Of a stretch of 64,000 nucleotides of DNA, positions 8,502 through 17,703 are shown one piece after another; positions within the stretch are counted from its first letter, which is position 1; each line of letters begins with the position of its first letter. The position numbers and the translations under genes are program-made. The stretch covers positions 283,563 through 347,562 of the forward strand of contig NZ_JAULRU010000569.1 of assembly GCF_030518155.1 (NCBI RefSeq), written 5' to 3'. Below the pieces are notes generated by a model, which saw only the letters and a list, made by a program, of their open reading frames with translations, did no database searches and was not told the DNA's origin. Source of the stretch: Gilvimarinus gilvus (GTDB taxonomy: Bacteria > Pseudomonadota > Gammaproteobacteria > Pseudomonadales > Cellvibrionaceae).

Positions 8502-11500
8502 CTAGGCCAGCCTCACAGCACGACTCGCAAACCAGCTGTACACCGCAGGCAGTACCAGCAAAGTAAGCAAGGTCGCTGAAACCAGACCGCCCACAACGAC
8601 CGTCGCTAGCGGCTTCTGAACTTCACTACCGGTATCCGAGGCGAACAACAATGGACTTAGACCCGCCGCCGTGGTGATAGCGGTCATTAATACCGATCGC
8701 AGTCTATTGCCGGCGCCTTCGATACAAGCAGCCACAGCCCCCTTGCCCTGCCGAATAAGCTCGTTAATCCTCGCGATCATTACCAGGCTATTTTCCAGTG
8801 CGATCCCAAATAATGCAATAAATCCCACTGAGGCAGGTACCGATAAACTTTGCCCACTCAACCAAAGAGCGACAAGCCCCCCCACCAGCGCCAGCGGAAT
8901 ATTCAATATGATCAACAATGCGGGAGTCAGGGCATTAAAGTTGAGGTACAGCATAAATAAGACCAACACCAAAGTAATGGGTACAACGAGCATGAGCCTC
9001 TCATTTGCCTTGCGTTGAAGCTCAAACTGCCCACCCCAGCGCAGAAAATATCCCGCTGGTAAGTCGACTCGTTCCTTAATTGCCTGGTCTGCCTCATGCA
9101 CAAAAGAACCAATATCTCGTCCTCGCACATTAGTCTGTACGGTGATAAATCGCTGATTATTTTCCCGTGTAATTTGTCTGGGACCAACAACCTCTTCAAC
9201 ACTGGCCAGCGTACTCAAGGGGATGTTTTGACCTAATCCATTTTCGATGACAAGTCGCCGGATACTTTCCACACTATCGCGGGCCTTAGGCTCAAGACGC
9301 AATAATATTGAGAAGCGCTTGACCCCCTCCAGGACTTCGCCGGCCCGAGCTCCGCCAATAGCAATACTGACCACCTCCTGAACATCGCTAACATTTAAGC
9401 CATACCTGGCTATAGCCTCGCGATCCAACTCGATACGTAGCTGTGGCGTTCCGCCAATCTGGTCTCGCTGAACATCATGTGCGCCGGTAATGCTACGAAT
9501 AACGGTCTCTACTTCACCGCTTTTTGCGGCAAGAACATCTAAATTGTCCCCCACCAGCTTGATAGCCAACTCCGCTTTAGTACCTGTCAATAACTCATCG
9601 ACACTCGCCGCAATTGGCTGTGTGAAACTAAATTGAGCTCCCGGAAAATCAACAAACGATTCGCTCATTGCCGCATACAATCCATCAAGTGAATGTGCAG
9701 TTCGCCACTCACTTTTAGGTTTTAACTCGACAAACACTTCGGCATTGTTAACTGGGTCGGCATGGGCACCCACTTCTCCGCGGCCAACGCGAGACACAAC
9801 TTGCGACACTTCGGGAAAACGCTCAAGCAACTGATTTTCAAAAACAGATATAATTTTCTCGGCTTGAACTAAAGAAATTGACGGTGCCATAGTCACTCGA
9901 ATCAGCAGATCACCTTCATTCAACCTTGGCACAAACTCTGACCCCAAACGCGGCGCAACAAAGGCTCCAATCAAAAGCAATGTCATAGCCAATACGACGG
10001 CCAACCCCCTATACTTAATCATTGATGCAACGACTGGCAAGTAAATATTTGTCTGCGATTTACCTCGTCGGGTTCGCTTTTCCACGTAAGGTGTCAGTAA
10101 CAATGAAGACAGTACCGGCGCCACGAAAACCGCAAAAAATAAGGAGCCTAGCATGGCAGCGACCACTGTATAGGCTAAAGGCCGGAATGTTGCACCCTCC
10201 ACTCCTTGCAATGTAAACAGTGGTAGAAAAACAATAACAATAATACTGATAGCGAACACTATAGGACGGACAACCGAGCCACTGGCATTTGCCACTATTG
10301 TCACCATCGACGTATTTTTATGATTTTCTCGCAAAGCACGCTCAATATTTTCCACCACAACCAGCGCACCATCGACCATCATACCAATCGCAATGGCAAT
10401 GCCCCCCAAGGACATCAGGTTGGCCGACAATCCAGTGCTGTACATCACAACAAAAGCAAACGCCAAGGAGAATGGAATCGACAACGCCACAACAACACTC
10501 GGGCGAACACTGCCCAAGAAGATAAAAAGCACCAAGGTAACGATTGCTACGCCTAGAGCCAGTGCGTTAACGACAGTGTTAAGCGCTGCATTCACCAAAG
10601 TGGCTTGATCATAGTAAGGGGCCACTTCGAGCCCATCTGGCAGCTGCTCATTAATGACTTCTAACTCCTGCTTCACGGCCGAAATTACTTTGTCGGTATT
10701 GCTCCCTGCCAGCTTAAGGACCATTCCGACGACAACCTCACCCATACCGTTCTTGGTGGCGACACCGCGCCTCGTTTCTCCGCCAATTTTCAGCTCACCT
10801 AGTTGGCGTAAATACACAGGTGTGCCATCCAATGTCTTGACAACAATACGGCCAATGTCATCAAGATCGCTCACCAAGCCAACTGAACGTACAATGTACT
10901 CTTCATCGTTTTTAACGATAAATTGGGCTCCAGCATTTGCGTTATTCATTTCGATGCGGCGTTTAACTTCAGGCAAACTTAGGTTAAATCGCCGCAATGC
11001 GAGCGGATCAATTACCACCTGAAACTGTTTAACAGCACCACCAACCGACAATACCTCGGCAACACCCTTCACGGTCTGCAAATTAAGTTTAACCAACCAG
11101 TCTTGGACCTCTCGCAACTGGGAATTCGAGTATTGGTTATTCTTATCTTCCAATACATAGAACAACACCTGACCAAGGCCCGTGCTGATTGGCCCCATGC
11201 GGGGAGCCCCGAACTGCTCGGGAATATCCTCCCGAGCAAGCTGTAGGCGCTCTCCTACCAATTGGCGAGCAAAATAAATGTCCGTATTCTCATAGAAGTA
11301 AATGTTGACGACTGACAAGCCGAAATTTGAGATCGAGCGTACGTAATCGAGCTGAGGCAATCCGCTCATTGCGTTTTCAATGGGGTAGGTAACGTATTTT
11401 TCCACCTCCTCCGGCGCCAGACCTTCTGTTTCCACAAATACCTGAACCAGAGCCGGTGATATATCCGGGTACGCCTCCACAGAAAGGTTTTGGTATGAAA

Positions 11501-11582
11501 AATACCCTGCCAAAAGAACCGCCACAAAAAATAAAAAAACGAACGGACGGCTGGACAAAGCTAACTCTATAATGCGCTGCAT
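8502..11582 (-). CDS. Heavy-metal efflux RND pump (CzcA/CusA family)
   Basis: A 1,026-residue inner-membrane RND pump with the HME-family plan: a TM helix at the N-terminus, two large periplasmic loops and twelve TM segments. The start (LALSSRPFVFLFF, SVEAYPDISP) is typical of CzcA/CusA. In TM4 the sequence IAIGMMVDGALVVVENI has D404 and E411 but lacks the extra aspartate found in CzcA-type Zn/Co/Cd pumps. This pattern is nearer to CusA-like and other HME subgroups, so the substrate cannot be fixed from the motif; the neighbouring CDF gene argues for a divalent ion such as Zn2+. It overlaps nothing; the adaptor gene ends 11 bases upstream. Confidence 0.92.
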   Translation of the reverse strand: MQRIIELALSSRPFVFLFFVAVLLAGYFSYQNLSVEAYPDISPALVQVFVETEGLAPEEVEKYVTYPIENAMSGLPQLDYVRSISNFGLSVVNIYFYENTDIYFARQLVGERLQLAREDIPEQFGAPRMGPISTGLGQVLFYVLEDKNNQYSNSQLREVQDWLVKLNLQTVKGVAEVLSVGGAVKQFQVVIDPLALRRFNLSLPEVKRRIEMNNANAGAQFIVKNDEEYIVRSVGLVSDLDDIGRIVVKTLDGTPVYLRQLGELKIGGETRRGVATKNGMGEVVVGMVLKLAGSNTDKVISAVKQELEVINEQLPDGLEVAPYYDQATLVNAALNTVVNALALGVAIVTLVLFIFLGSVRPSVVVALSIPFSLAFAFVVMYSTGLSANLMSLGGIAIAIGMMVDGALVVVENIERALRENHKNTSMVTIVANASGSVVRPIVFAISIIVIVFLPLFTLQGVEGATFRPLAYTVVAAMLGSLFFAVFVAPVLSSLLLTPYVEKRTRRGKSQTNIYLPVVASMIKYRGLAVVLAMTLLLIGAFVAPRLGSEFVPRLNEGDLLIRVTMAPSISLVQAEKIISVFENQLLERFPEVSQVVSRVGRGEVGAHADPVNNAEVFVELKPKSEWRTAHSLDGLYAAMSESFVDFPGAQFSFTQPIAASVDELLTGTKAELAIKLVGDNLDVLAAKSGEVETVIRSITGAHDVQRDQIGGTPQLRIELDREAIARYGLNVSDVQEVVSIAIGGARAGEVLEGVKRFSILLRLEPKARDSVESIRRLVIENGLGQNIPLSTLASVEEVVGPRQITRENNQRFITVQTNVRGRDIGSFVHEADQAIKERVDLPAGYFLRWGGQFELQRKANERLMLVVPITLVLVLFMLYLNFNALTPALLIILNIPLALVGGLVALWLSGQSLSVPASVGFIALFGIALENSLVMIARINELIRQGKGAVAACIEGAGNRLRSVLMTAITTAAGLSPLLFASDTGSEVQKPLATVVVGGLVSATLLTLLVLPAVYSWFASRAVRLA

Positions 11583-11592
11583 ACCGCCCCCT

Positions 11593-12639
11593 TCAGTGGT
11601 TATGCCCAGATTCGAACTCTGATTTTTGCAAGTGTGCTTTTAGAATGAAACCACCTTTTCTGACGTAAGCTTCACCCACTTCAAGGCCATGGATAATTTC
11701 GACACGGCTGTCATCCCTACGTCCCAACTCGACAAGCTGGGCTTGCCAAAACTCGCCGCTCTGTGTAAACACCACATTCCCGCCCTCCAATTCAAAGACT
11801 GCACTCAGCGGTACGACAACGTCGGCTGGTTCAGTTTTCAACGTCACAGTTGCCTCTACAAACATCCCCGGCTTCCATCGACCACTTTGGTTGTTCAAAA
11901 ACACGCGGGCTATACCAGTATGAGTGAGCTCATTGATTGTTGGCGCCACATAATCAATATTACCCTCAACCACTTCTTCACCATTTGGGAAACCAACACT
12001 CACAATTTGATTCTTACGAACGCTACCCCAATACGCAGGGTAAAGCGCTATATCTAACCAAACAGAACTCATATTCGCGACCACGAATGCATTGTCGCTT
12101 GGCATAAGGTGCTCTCCCAGCGTTATATGACGTTCTATAACCTGCCCGTCGATCAGGGACTTTATTTCAAAGCGCGCCAGAGTTTCTGAGCTTTCTGCTT
12201 TTGCCAAAACCTGTCCAGATTTGACCGTATCGCCAATTCGAGCACTTACATCGAGGATTTTGGCAGGAAAGCGCGGTGAAATATGGGCAATATTTTCAGT
12301 GTTCATTCTAATCTGACCTGGCAAAACTGTTTGTTGTCGTATGACGCCAGCAGACACCACATCAAATTCAACATCAAACTCACTCAACTGCGCTCGCGTT
12401 AGCTTTATATAAGCCTCGTCATGCTCATCGCGCGGTGCCCCAAGTCTTGATTCAACGTGTACATTATTAGTGGCCGAGTTCGAGGAAGCCTGAGAGTGGT
12501 CATGATCATGGCCTTCATGATTTTCTTCAGCCTGTGAAAAATCAATCAATAAAACTGCGCAGCAAAAAAGTGCTGCCACGCTTAAGCGAGGAAACAAATT
12601 TGAAATCATCGTTAACATCCAAATACGAATTAATACCAA
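11593..12639 (-). CDS. RND periplasmic adaptor (membrane-fusion) subunit, CzcB/CusB-like
   Basis: Links the RND pump to an outer-membrane channel. The N-terminus carries a signal segment followed by a histidine/aspartate-rich stretch (EENHEGHDHDHSQ, about residues 38-50) likely to bind metal. The body shows the adaptor order: beta-barrel segment (QTVLPGQI), lipoyl-like half motifs (VSARIGDTVKSGQVLAKAES and IDGQVIERHITLGEHL), and a membrane-proximal domain. The first ATG is at 12639, but ATGs 7 and 10 codons on would give a more standard signal peptide, so the exact start is uncertain. Second gene of the metal operon. Confidence 0.9.
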   Translation of the reverse strand: MVLIRIWMLTMISNLFPRLSVAALFCCAVLLIDFSQAEENHEGHDHDHSQASSNSATNNVHVESRLGAPRDEHDEAYIKLTRAQLSEFDVEFDVVSAGVIRQQTVLPGQIRMNTENIAHISPRFPAKILDVSARIGDTVKSGQVLAKAESSETLARFEIKSLIDGQVIERHITLGEHLMPSDNAFVVANMSSVWLDIALYPAYWGSVRKNQIVSVGFPNGEEVVEGNIDYVAPTINELTHTGIARVFLNNQSGRWKPGMFVEATVTLKTEPADVVVPLSAVFELEGGNVVFTQSGEFWQAQLVELGRRDDSRVEIIHGLEVGEAYVRKGGFILKAHLQKSEFESGHNH

Positions 12640-12699
12640 CTGACAGCTAAAGCAATCAGCGGTAATAAAATATTTACGGGTAGCGAGTACTTTCGACAG

Positions 12700-13062
12700 T
12701 TATACGATGGGAGGGGGTGAGTCTGGGCCGGTGTAATAGGAGAGATACGTATTGCAATACAGAAATTGCTGAGATCTTAACTGAATTTCGAGCTGAATCG
12801 TAGTTGCCGATAAACATTTAAGCGAGTGACCATGACAACAATGGTGACAATCGTGATCACCGGCATCTTGCTCGATACCGGCATGATCAATATCGTTTTT
12901 TTCGTTCGTGAGATGATTCAGATTGACACTTTGGTTGCCTGCTTGCGTATGGTGATGCAGGGTTTCCCCTGCCGCGTCATGCAATACGTGCGCGTCGGCC
13001 GCGGCCAGGCTGCCCTGAGCGAAAATAACAAATATCAATAATAGACCGACAAAACGCTGCAT
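12700..13062 (-). CDS. CzcI-like small histidine/cysteine-rich periplasmic protein
   Basis: A 120-residue exported protein: hydrophobic signal (MQRFVGLLLIFVIFAQG, cleavage near LAAA), then a His/Cys-rich middle (HDCHHCCHGH at about residues 89-98, plus several single histidines) and a proline-rich C-terminus (YTGPDSPPP). This layout matches the small CzcI-type proteins encoded first in czc operons, thought to sense or buffer metal in the periplasm and adjust efflux. It lies 60 bases before the adaptor gene. It is assigned by composition and position and not by a catalytic motif. Confidence 0.65.
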   Translation of the reverse strand: MQRFVGLLLIFVIFAQGSLAAADAHVLHDAAGETLHHHTQAGNQSVNLNHLTNEKNDIDHAGIEQDAGDHDCHHCCHGHSLKCLSATTIQLEIQLRSQQFLYCNTYLSYYTGPDSPPPIV

Positions 13063-13134
13063 AACTTAACTCATACTCGATTACGAGCTAGCCTAGCAAA
13101 CCAAAGCCCCTCTGGAAACCCCATAGAACAAGCT

Positions 13135-14250
13135 TTACAATCGTGCAATCAGCCACTGAACACCAAACAGCGCAATTACCAGGGAGCCCGCAGGCATTGC
13201 CCACCGGCGATACCAGAGCCCATAGCGACTCAGCATGAGTACTGGTAACACCAGCATTATAATCGCGAGCTGCCCGAGCTCCACCCCAATATTGAAGCCT
13301 AAAACGGCCAGAACTGTGTTTTCTTTCGGTAGCCCCAACTCACCCAGCACACCCGCGAATCCCATGCCGTGCAGCAAACCAAAGCCGAAGGTCAGCCAGC
13401 CAATCCGTGCCACCCAACTAAACACGTTATTCAAGGCAGCGATGACTACTGTTGCCGCAATGCCCACCTCAACCCATTGACTGGGTAGTGCAATGATCCC
13501 GAGCGCTGTCGATGTCAAGGTGAGGGAATGAGCTAAGGTGAACGCTGTAACAATCGACAAGGTATGTAGCATGATTGTTCGTTTCTTCAGAACTGGCTGC
13601 CACTGACTTCCAGGCCTGTGCAGAACACTCACCAACAATATGCAAAGCAAGAACACTATGTGATCCCAGCCTATTAGAATATGAACGACTCCCTGATACA
13701 CATAGTCAGCGAAACCACCCCACGCCTGTTCAACTTCCGTCAATACCAGGCCGCGTTGGCTGGAGCTCAAAACGCGGGTATAGGCCGCACCACTTTGCCC
13801 TGGGTCAACATTTAGCAGCAGTTTGTGACTGGCAATTGTCTCAAACATCGCACTGTAAGAAAGCGCTACGTCACCTGAACCGGAGCAGGAAAATCGCAGA
13901 GGCAGTATGATGTAGGGCTCATTAAAATGCGTATCTATTTCGGTCATTGCGCCCACCGACAGATCGCATTTCTCCGCCCCTTGATTGACGCCAAGCCCCG
14001 CATGGAGTAGCTGGGAGATATTCGCTTCGCTAGCTTTCAGCTCTCCCCAGGTAAGCCGTCCGTTGCGGTTACTATCCAAACCGAGCAAGCGTTCCAGATC
14101 GTATAGCCGCCACTGTAAGTTGCCATCCCACTGCCCTGCACCTTTCTCGGCAATGGACAGATAGGCTGTACTCATCTGGTGTGCATTGACTGCGAGGGGT
14201 AGGCTAAGGAACAGGACGGCGAGCCATTTTATGATTGATGCTCCGCTCAT
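13135..14250 (-). CDS. HupE/UreJ-type membrane protein with periplasmic N-terminal domain
   Basis: A 371-residue protein from the ATG at 14250, chosen because this ATG overlaps the TPR gene's stop (ATGA) and follows GAGGATC. After a signal peptide (cleavage near VNA-HQ) there is a periplasmic domain of about 170 residues containing an EF-hand-like loop, DSNRNGRLTWGEL. The C-terminal half has about six TM helices with the HupE/UreJ signatures VHILIGWDHIVFLL, AHSLTLT and FGLLHGMGFAG, whose histidines and acidic residues suggest metal (Ni/Co-type) handling. It is the last gene of the DUF4331 operon and sits directly before the metal-efflux genes. Confidence 0.82.
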   Translation of the reverse strand: MSGASIIKWLAVLFLSLPLAVNAHQMSTAYLSIAEKGAGQWDGNLQWRLYDLERLLGLDSNRNGRLTWGELKASEANISQLLHAGLGVNQGAEKCDLSVGAMTEIDTHFNEPYIILPLRFSCSGSGDVALSYSAMFETIASHKLLLNVDPGQSGAAYTRVLSSSQRGLVLTEVEQAWGGFADYVYQGVVHILIGWDHIVFLLCILLVSVLHRPGSQWQPVLKKRTIMLHTLSIVTAFTLAHSLTLTSTALGIIALPSQWVEVGIAATVVIAALNNVFSWVARIGWLTFGFGLLHGMGFAGVLGELGLPKENTVLAVLGFNIGVELGQLAIIMLVLPVLMLSRYGLWYRRWAMPAGSLVIALFGVQWLIARL

Positions 14251-15362
14251 GATTGATCCTCCGCAACGAGATTTTCTGATGAACGGCACAACTTCTCATA
14301 ACACTCTGTGATCAGAGCCAGGGCGCGAGCAAGCAATTCTTGATCGTACAGTTCTTTAGATTTGGTGATATTTATTTGCGCCCAATGCAGGGCTTTGGCA
14401 TTATCGCTTGCAACATCTAGATAGTAACGAGCCAAGTGCGCCGCATGCTGCCAATCATTTCGTGCCTCGCGCAGCGCGACGCGTTCTGCCATTTGCTCCC
14501 GCCAATGACTCTGCTCACCCACTAACCTTTCGGCTAATGCAAGCTTCAGCACAAGCACATCGTCTAAATTATCCTCCGCCACATTCAGCGAGCCAAGAGT
14601 CTGAAGAACGCGGTTAGGATGACCCAGCAGTAATTGTACTTCCGCCCACTGGCTTAAGTAGCTAACGCTGTGCTGGGTATTGTCCAACTTTAGCCAGGAT
14701 TGGGCCAGCTCGTACTTTTCCATTCGCACAGCCATGTCTGCCATCATCTGCTCAAGCCAAGCACGACGATTGTCTGAGGGTAGACCCGCCCGTTGAATAA
14801 TTTTTTCTAAAGCGGGATACACAGCTTCTACATCTTGCTGATAAGATCGCACCTCTAACAGGCAGGCGCTGGCGCTAAGCAGATCGCTACTTCCCAGCAA
14901 ATCGGAGCAGTGTGTATTGGCTTGTTCTAAATTGCCCGCCACGAGTTCGATGCGCGCCGCCATTAATCGTGCTTGAACATCTTGCGGACTCTCGCGCAGA
15001 ACATAACGTAAATTGATCCGCGCTTGCTCAAATTCGTGCTGATGTTGTGCAACGTAAGCGCGCGCCAACCAAAACCTAATTCTATCTGTACGTTTTTCTA
15101 TTTTTGCAACGGACAGTGTCTGCAGTACCTGCGTTGCCAGTTCGTACCGAAAACTTTGCCCCGGTCGTTTAGCCTGCTCTAGCTGCTGCTCGACCCACTG
15201 CAACTGCTGGTCAATTGATTGTAGTGTAGCGACGTCGAGACTGATGGGCTCGCCCCAGTCAGCAATAACTTGCTCCAACGACTCAGGTGAAAAAGGTGAC
15301 GCTAAAACACCTGTGCTCATTAAGACAGTCATTCCCACCACAAAACGTTTAATTGTCCGCAT
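14247..15362 (-). CDS. Exported tetratricopeptide-repeat protein
   Basis: A 371-residue protein with a signal peptide (MRTIKRFVVGMTVLMSTGVLA) and an all-helical body. Helix pairs fit TPR spacing, for example RFWLARAYVAQHQHEFEQA, NLRYVLRESPQDVQARLMAA and WAEVQLLLGHPNRVLQTL. TPR proteins act as protein-binding scaffolds, here in the periplasm; the partner is unknown. It is translationally coupled to the downstream HupE/UreJ gene by an ATGA overlap. A strong hairpin ends 9 bases before its start codon in place of a visible Shine-Dalgarno sequence. Confidence 0.78.
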   Translation of the reverse strand: MRTIKRFVVGMTVLMSTGVLASPFSPESLEQVIADWGEPISLDVATLQSIDQQLQWVEQQLEQAKRPGQSFRYELATQVLQTLSVAKIEKRTDRIRFWLARAYVAQHQHEFEQARINLRYVLRESPQDVQARLMAARIELVAGNLEQANTHCSDLLGSSDLLSASACLLEVRSYQQDVEAVYPALEKIIQRAGLPSDNRRAWLEQMMADMAVRMEKYELAQSWLKLDNTQHSVSYLSQWAEVQLLLGHPNRVLQTLGSLNVAEDNLDDVLVLKLALAERLVGEQSHWREQMAERVALREARNDWQHAAHLARYYLDVASDNAKALHWAQINITKSKELYDQELLARALALITECYEKLCRSSENLVAEDQS

Positions 15363-15371
15363 ATATGTATC

Positions 15372-15398
15372 GAGCCCACTCTGTGCAAGAGTGGGCTC
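15372..15398 (-). promoter_or_regulatory. Hairpin immediately before the TPR gene
   Basis: Perfect 10-base arms GAGCCCACTC (15372-15381) and GAGTGGGCTC (15389-15398) with a 7-base loop lie between the lipoprotein stop and the TPR start. There is no T-run, so it is not a standard terminator. It may protect the upstream mRNA end, or gate translation of the TPR gene because it occupies the ribosome-site region. Confidence 0.6.
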
Positions 15399-15404
15399 TG
15401 CCTC

Positions 15405-15932
15405 CTATTGATTCGAACTTTGAATTATTTCATCGTATGCGTTGGGGGACTCAACATCCTGCTCAAACTCCCGACCATTAACAGGGAGCGGTTCAGCCGT
15501 TTGCGCCTGATTGAATACATCCAGGCTGTAAAGACTGTAAGAGAGCATTTGCGGATCCACTACAATATTCACCGTCGCGGGCATAGATACAGCGTCACCG
15601 TCTGAGACGACAAACGTAAAGCTAACCGTTCCGGTTTCCAACGCTTTTGGCGTATACATAAAACTGCCGTCTGCATCCAATGCCAACTCACCTGACTCCG
15701 GCGGCATGTCAACCGAATACATTAGATTATCGCCATCGGCATCAGTCGCACTGAGTTGATCCATGAGCGCAATGTCAGCCTGCGTCATAAATTCAGCACT
15801 TTGCGCTACTGGCGCTGAGTTTTCTGGCTCGGGGGCAGGCTCTTTGTGGCTGTAGTCATCGTCACTGCCACAACCGACGACAAACAATCCCAGACTTACT
15901 GCCGCTATACATGTTATTTGTGAGCGATTCAT
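15405..15932 (-). CDS. Lipoprotein with one cadherin-like (Ig-fold) domain
   Basis: A 175-residue lipoprotein. The start at 15932 is preferred over an upstream in-frame codon because it follows AAGGAGGTTGTT. The signal ends in a lipobox (LFVVGC, cysteine about residue 21), so it should be lipidated. After a charged, proline-rich linker, residues about 38-125 resemble a bacterial cadherin-like/VCBS repeat: ATDADGDNLMYSV, GELALDADGSFMYTP and VSFTFVVSDGDAVS. Such domains bind calcium or surface partners. It lies 10 bases after the DUF4331 gene and is probably co-transcribed with it. Confidence 0.78.
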   Translation of the reverse strand: MNRSQITCIAAVSLGLFVVGCGSDDDYSHKEPAPEPENSAPVAQSAEFMTQADIALMDQLSATDADGDNLMYSVDMPPESGELALDADGSFMYTPKALETGTVSFTFVVSDGDAVSMPATVNIVVDPQMLSYSLYSLDVFNQAQTAEPLPVNGREFEQDVESPNAYDEIIQSSNQ

Positions 15933-15942
15933 AACAACCTCC

Positions 15943-17532
15943 TTATTCCGACCCGGCAATGGGCGTGGCAAGGTAAGGGAACTGTGAACCCATCATCTGC
16001 GCATTGAGTGGAGCACCATCGGTAAAAGGTACGGTGCCGACAGCGGCATCCTCGGGAGCGCACAAGCCCAAATCTGTATCACTACCGGCTACCGGTATTG
16101 GATGGCACAATCGCCCCATGACAACGCGCAGCGCAATGTCCACCACATCGTCCCCGGGACGGCGACCGTTGGGAAAACCCGCCAAGTCATCACCTGCCAC
16201 ACCAAACGCTGACTGCTGATCAGCGGGGGTCGCAGCGATAGCCGTGTTGAGCCTTAACATTTCCGATGGCGTAACAGAAGCCAACTGATTCACACCGGCA
16301 AAGCCCGTTAGAAATGCTGTCACTAAATCTGTGCGGGGGAAGTTGGTCGGTGCCAGGGTCTCAATGTCCGTACCCAGAGTTTGGTTAACAGCGTCTTTGA
16401 ATAAAATGTTTAGTAACTCTGGCAAACTTGGATGAGTGACATAGTCGGCAAATTGACCATCGTCCTTGGGTTCGCTTGCCGAGAATTTGTCTTTGTCTTT
16501 TAAACCTATGACCAGTTCATTGACCAATGGGTTACCCAGACGTGACACTTGAGTCAGAGCACCGCCATTGACTTCAGGTTTGTCAAAACTCGCCTGAGGG
16601 TTAAGAATGCGAGCCTGTGGCAAGCTGGCCGTTGTCCATGCACCGATAACACCGTTGCCGTTTCCAGTCACACACGACTTGGGAACCTCTATGGCAAGTG
16701 CGGTGACATTCTTCCAACGCAGGTCGTCGTTTTCGTTCGACTGTGTGATGCCTCCAGGGAAGCCACCTGCGTCGCCCGCTCCCGGCGAACTGTCGCCTTC
16801 AACGGGCACGTAGTTCACCAAATCAAACGTCTTGCCCAGGTTCACGGTGAAGGGGTCTTTGCGTTGTCCTACAAATACCCGACCATTCATGTTGCACTCG
16901 GGTATGGATACTTCGTGGACGAAACTGTGCGCGTAATTGGCGTATCCATCCATTGAGGCAAACGTTTTGTTGCCAATGTAATCAAGCGGCTTGGCGAACT
17001 CGTTACCCGAGCCATCCGCAGCGATAACGTCCATCGCCGTTCCTGTGCGGCGATCACCACTAACCAAGGTTAGTGTGTAGCTTTCCATAAAGTTTGCGGC
17101 GGACATATCATCTGCCGATATACCACCGACATTTTTTAACGGTACAGCGATATTTTTACTATTACCTTCGGGACCAATACTAAGCGCGACCCCCTGTCCA
17201 TCCGCGGGTAGAGATTGCTCAAAGCGGAATTGATAGGTGAGATCTTCGACCGCATCACCGTCATTATCGATGTGTATGCTGTACATCGCAGCCGGGTCCA
17301 TTGCAAAGTAGTTGGGCCCGCCATAGGCGTCCTGTAGCGGAATATAATTGGCGATTAAGGTAATGTAATCACCACGATCAGGTTCATAACTGTTAAACGC
17401 GTAGAAATCCGCCGAATCTACCGTAGGCATCCTTGTAAGATTCGGGGCCTCGCGGTGACTGGAAGCTTGTGTGGGTACGCAAACGCTAGTACACAGCGCC
17501 GCAATTGCCAGAGTGAGTCGATGAAATCGCAT
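15943..17532 (-). CDS. DUF4331 family exported protein
   Basis: A 529-residue protein starting at the ATG at 17532, which follows AAGGAGAAAGAT and gives a normal signal peptide (cleavage near TQA-SSHREAP). The mature start SSHREAPNL, with its SADFYAFNSYEPDR block, is the hallmark of DUF4331. The rest includes several Asp/Gly-rich turns (IDNDGDAVEDLTYQFRFE) and a C-terminal cluster (RLCHP, LCAPED). DUF4331 has no established biochemical role that I know of. It heads an operon with a lipoprotein, a TPR protein and HupE/UreJ, behind a promoter motif shared with the adjacent sigma-factor gene, so it is likely the main output of that sigma factor. Confidence 0.9.
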   Translation of the reverse strand: MRFHRLTLAIAALCTSVCVPTQASSHREAPNLTRMPTVDSADFYAFNSYEPDRGDYITLIANYIPLQDAYGGPNYFAMDPAAMYSIHIDNDGDAVEDLTYQFRFEQSLPADGQGVALSIGPEGNSKNIAVPLKNVGGISADDMSAANFMESYTLTLVSGDRRTGTAMDVIAADGSGNEFAKPLDYIGNKTFASMDGYANYAHSFVHEVSIPECNMNGRVFVGQRKDPFTVNLGKTFDLVNYVPVEGDSSPGAGDAGGFPGGITQSNENDDLRWKNVTALAIEVPKSCVTGNGNGVIGAWTTASLPQARILNPQASFDKPEVNGGALTQVSRLGNPLVNELVIGLKDKDKFSASEPKDDGQFADYVTHPSLPELLNILFKDAVNQTLGTDIETLAPTNFPRTDLVTAFLTGFAGVNQLASVTPSEMLRLNTAIAATPADQQSAFGVAGDDLAGFPNGRRPGDDVVDIALRVVMGRLCHPIPVAGSDTDLGLCAPEDAAVGTVPFTDGAPLNAQMMGSQFPYLATPIAGSE

Positions 17533-17565
17533 ATCTTTCTCCTTATTTACGTTGACTTCACTCAC

Positions 17566-17594
17566 CTAACGAGACAGGAGACAGACTGGATTCA
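17566..17594 (-). promoter_or_regulatory. Candidate ECF-sigma promoter of the DUF4331 operon
   Basis: On the minus strand TGAATCC (17594-17588), 16-base spacer, CGTTAG (17571-17566), about 34 bases before the DUF4331 ATG. The same pattern with the same spacing (TGCATCC-N16-CGTACC) precedes the ECF sigma gene at 18996-18968, which is the expected arrangement for an autoregulated ECF regulon. Confidence 0.55.
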
Positions 17595-17654
17595 AAAAAT
17601 AAAAAATAAAAAATAAAAAATAAAAAAAATGCCGAATGAGAACCATTCGGCATT
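17593..17654 (-). terminator. Terminator after the sigma/anti-sigma genes
   Basis: An 11-base-pair stem (17628-17638 with 17644-17654, loop AGAAC) is followed on the minus strand by an extended T-rich tail formed by the 7-base array. It separates the sigma/anti-sigma unit from the DUF4331 unit. Confidence 0.9.
17594..17621. repeat. Heptanucleotide array AAAAAAT x4
   Basis: Four exact copies of AAAAAAT followed by a longer A-run to 17630. It supplies the T-rich tail of the minus-strand terminator at 17628-17654 and abuts the -35 motif of the DUF4331 promoter. One of several 7-base arrays in this window. Confidence 0.9.
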
Positions 17655-17703
17655 CAACTCTACACAGCGTCAAAGGACGCTACTGCTGGCGACTGCATTG
17701 CTA

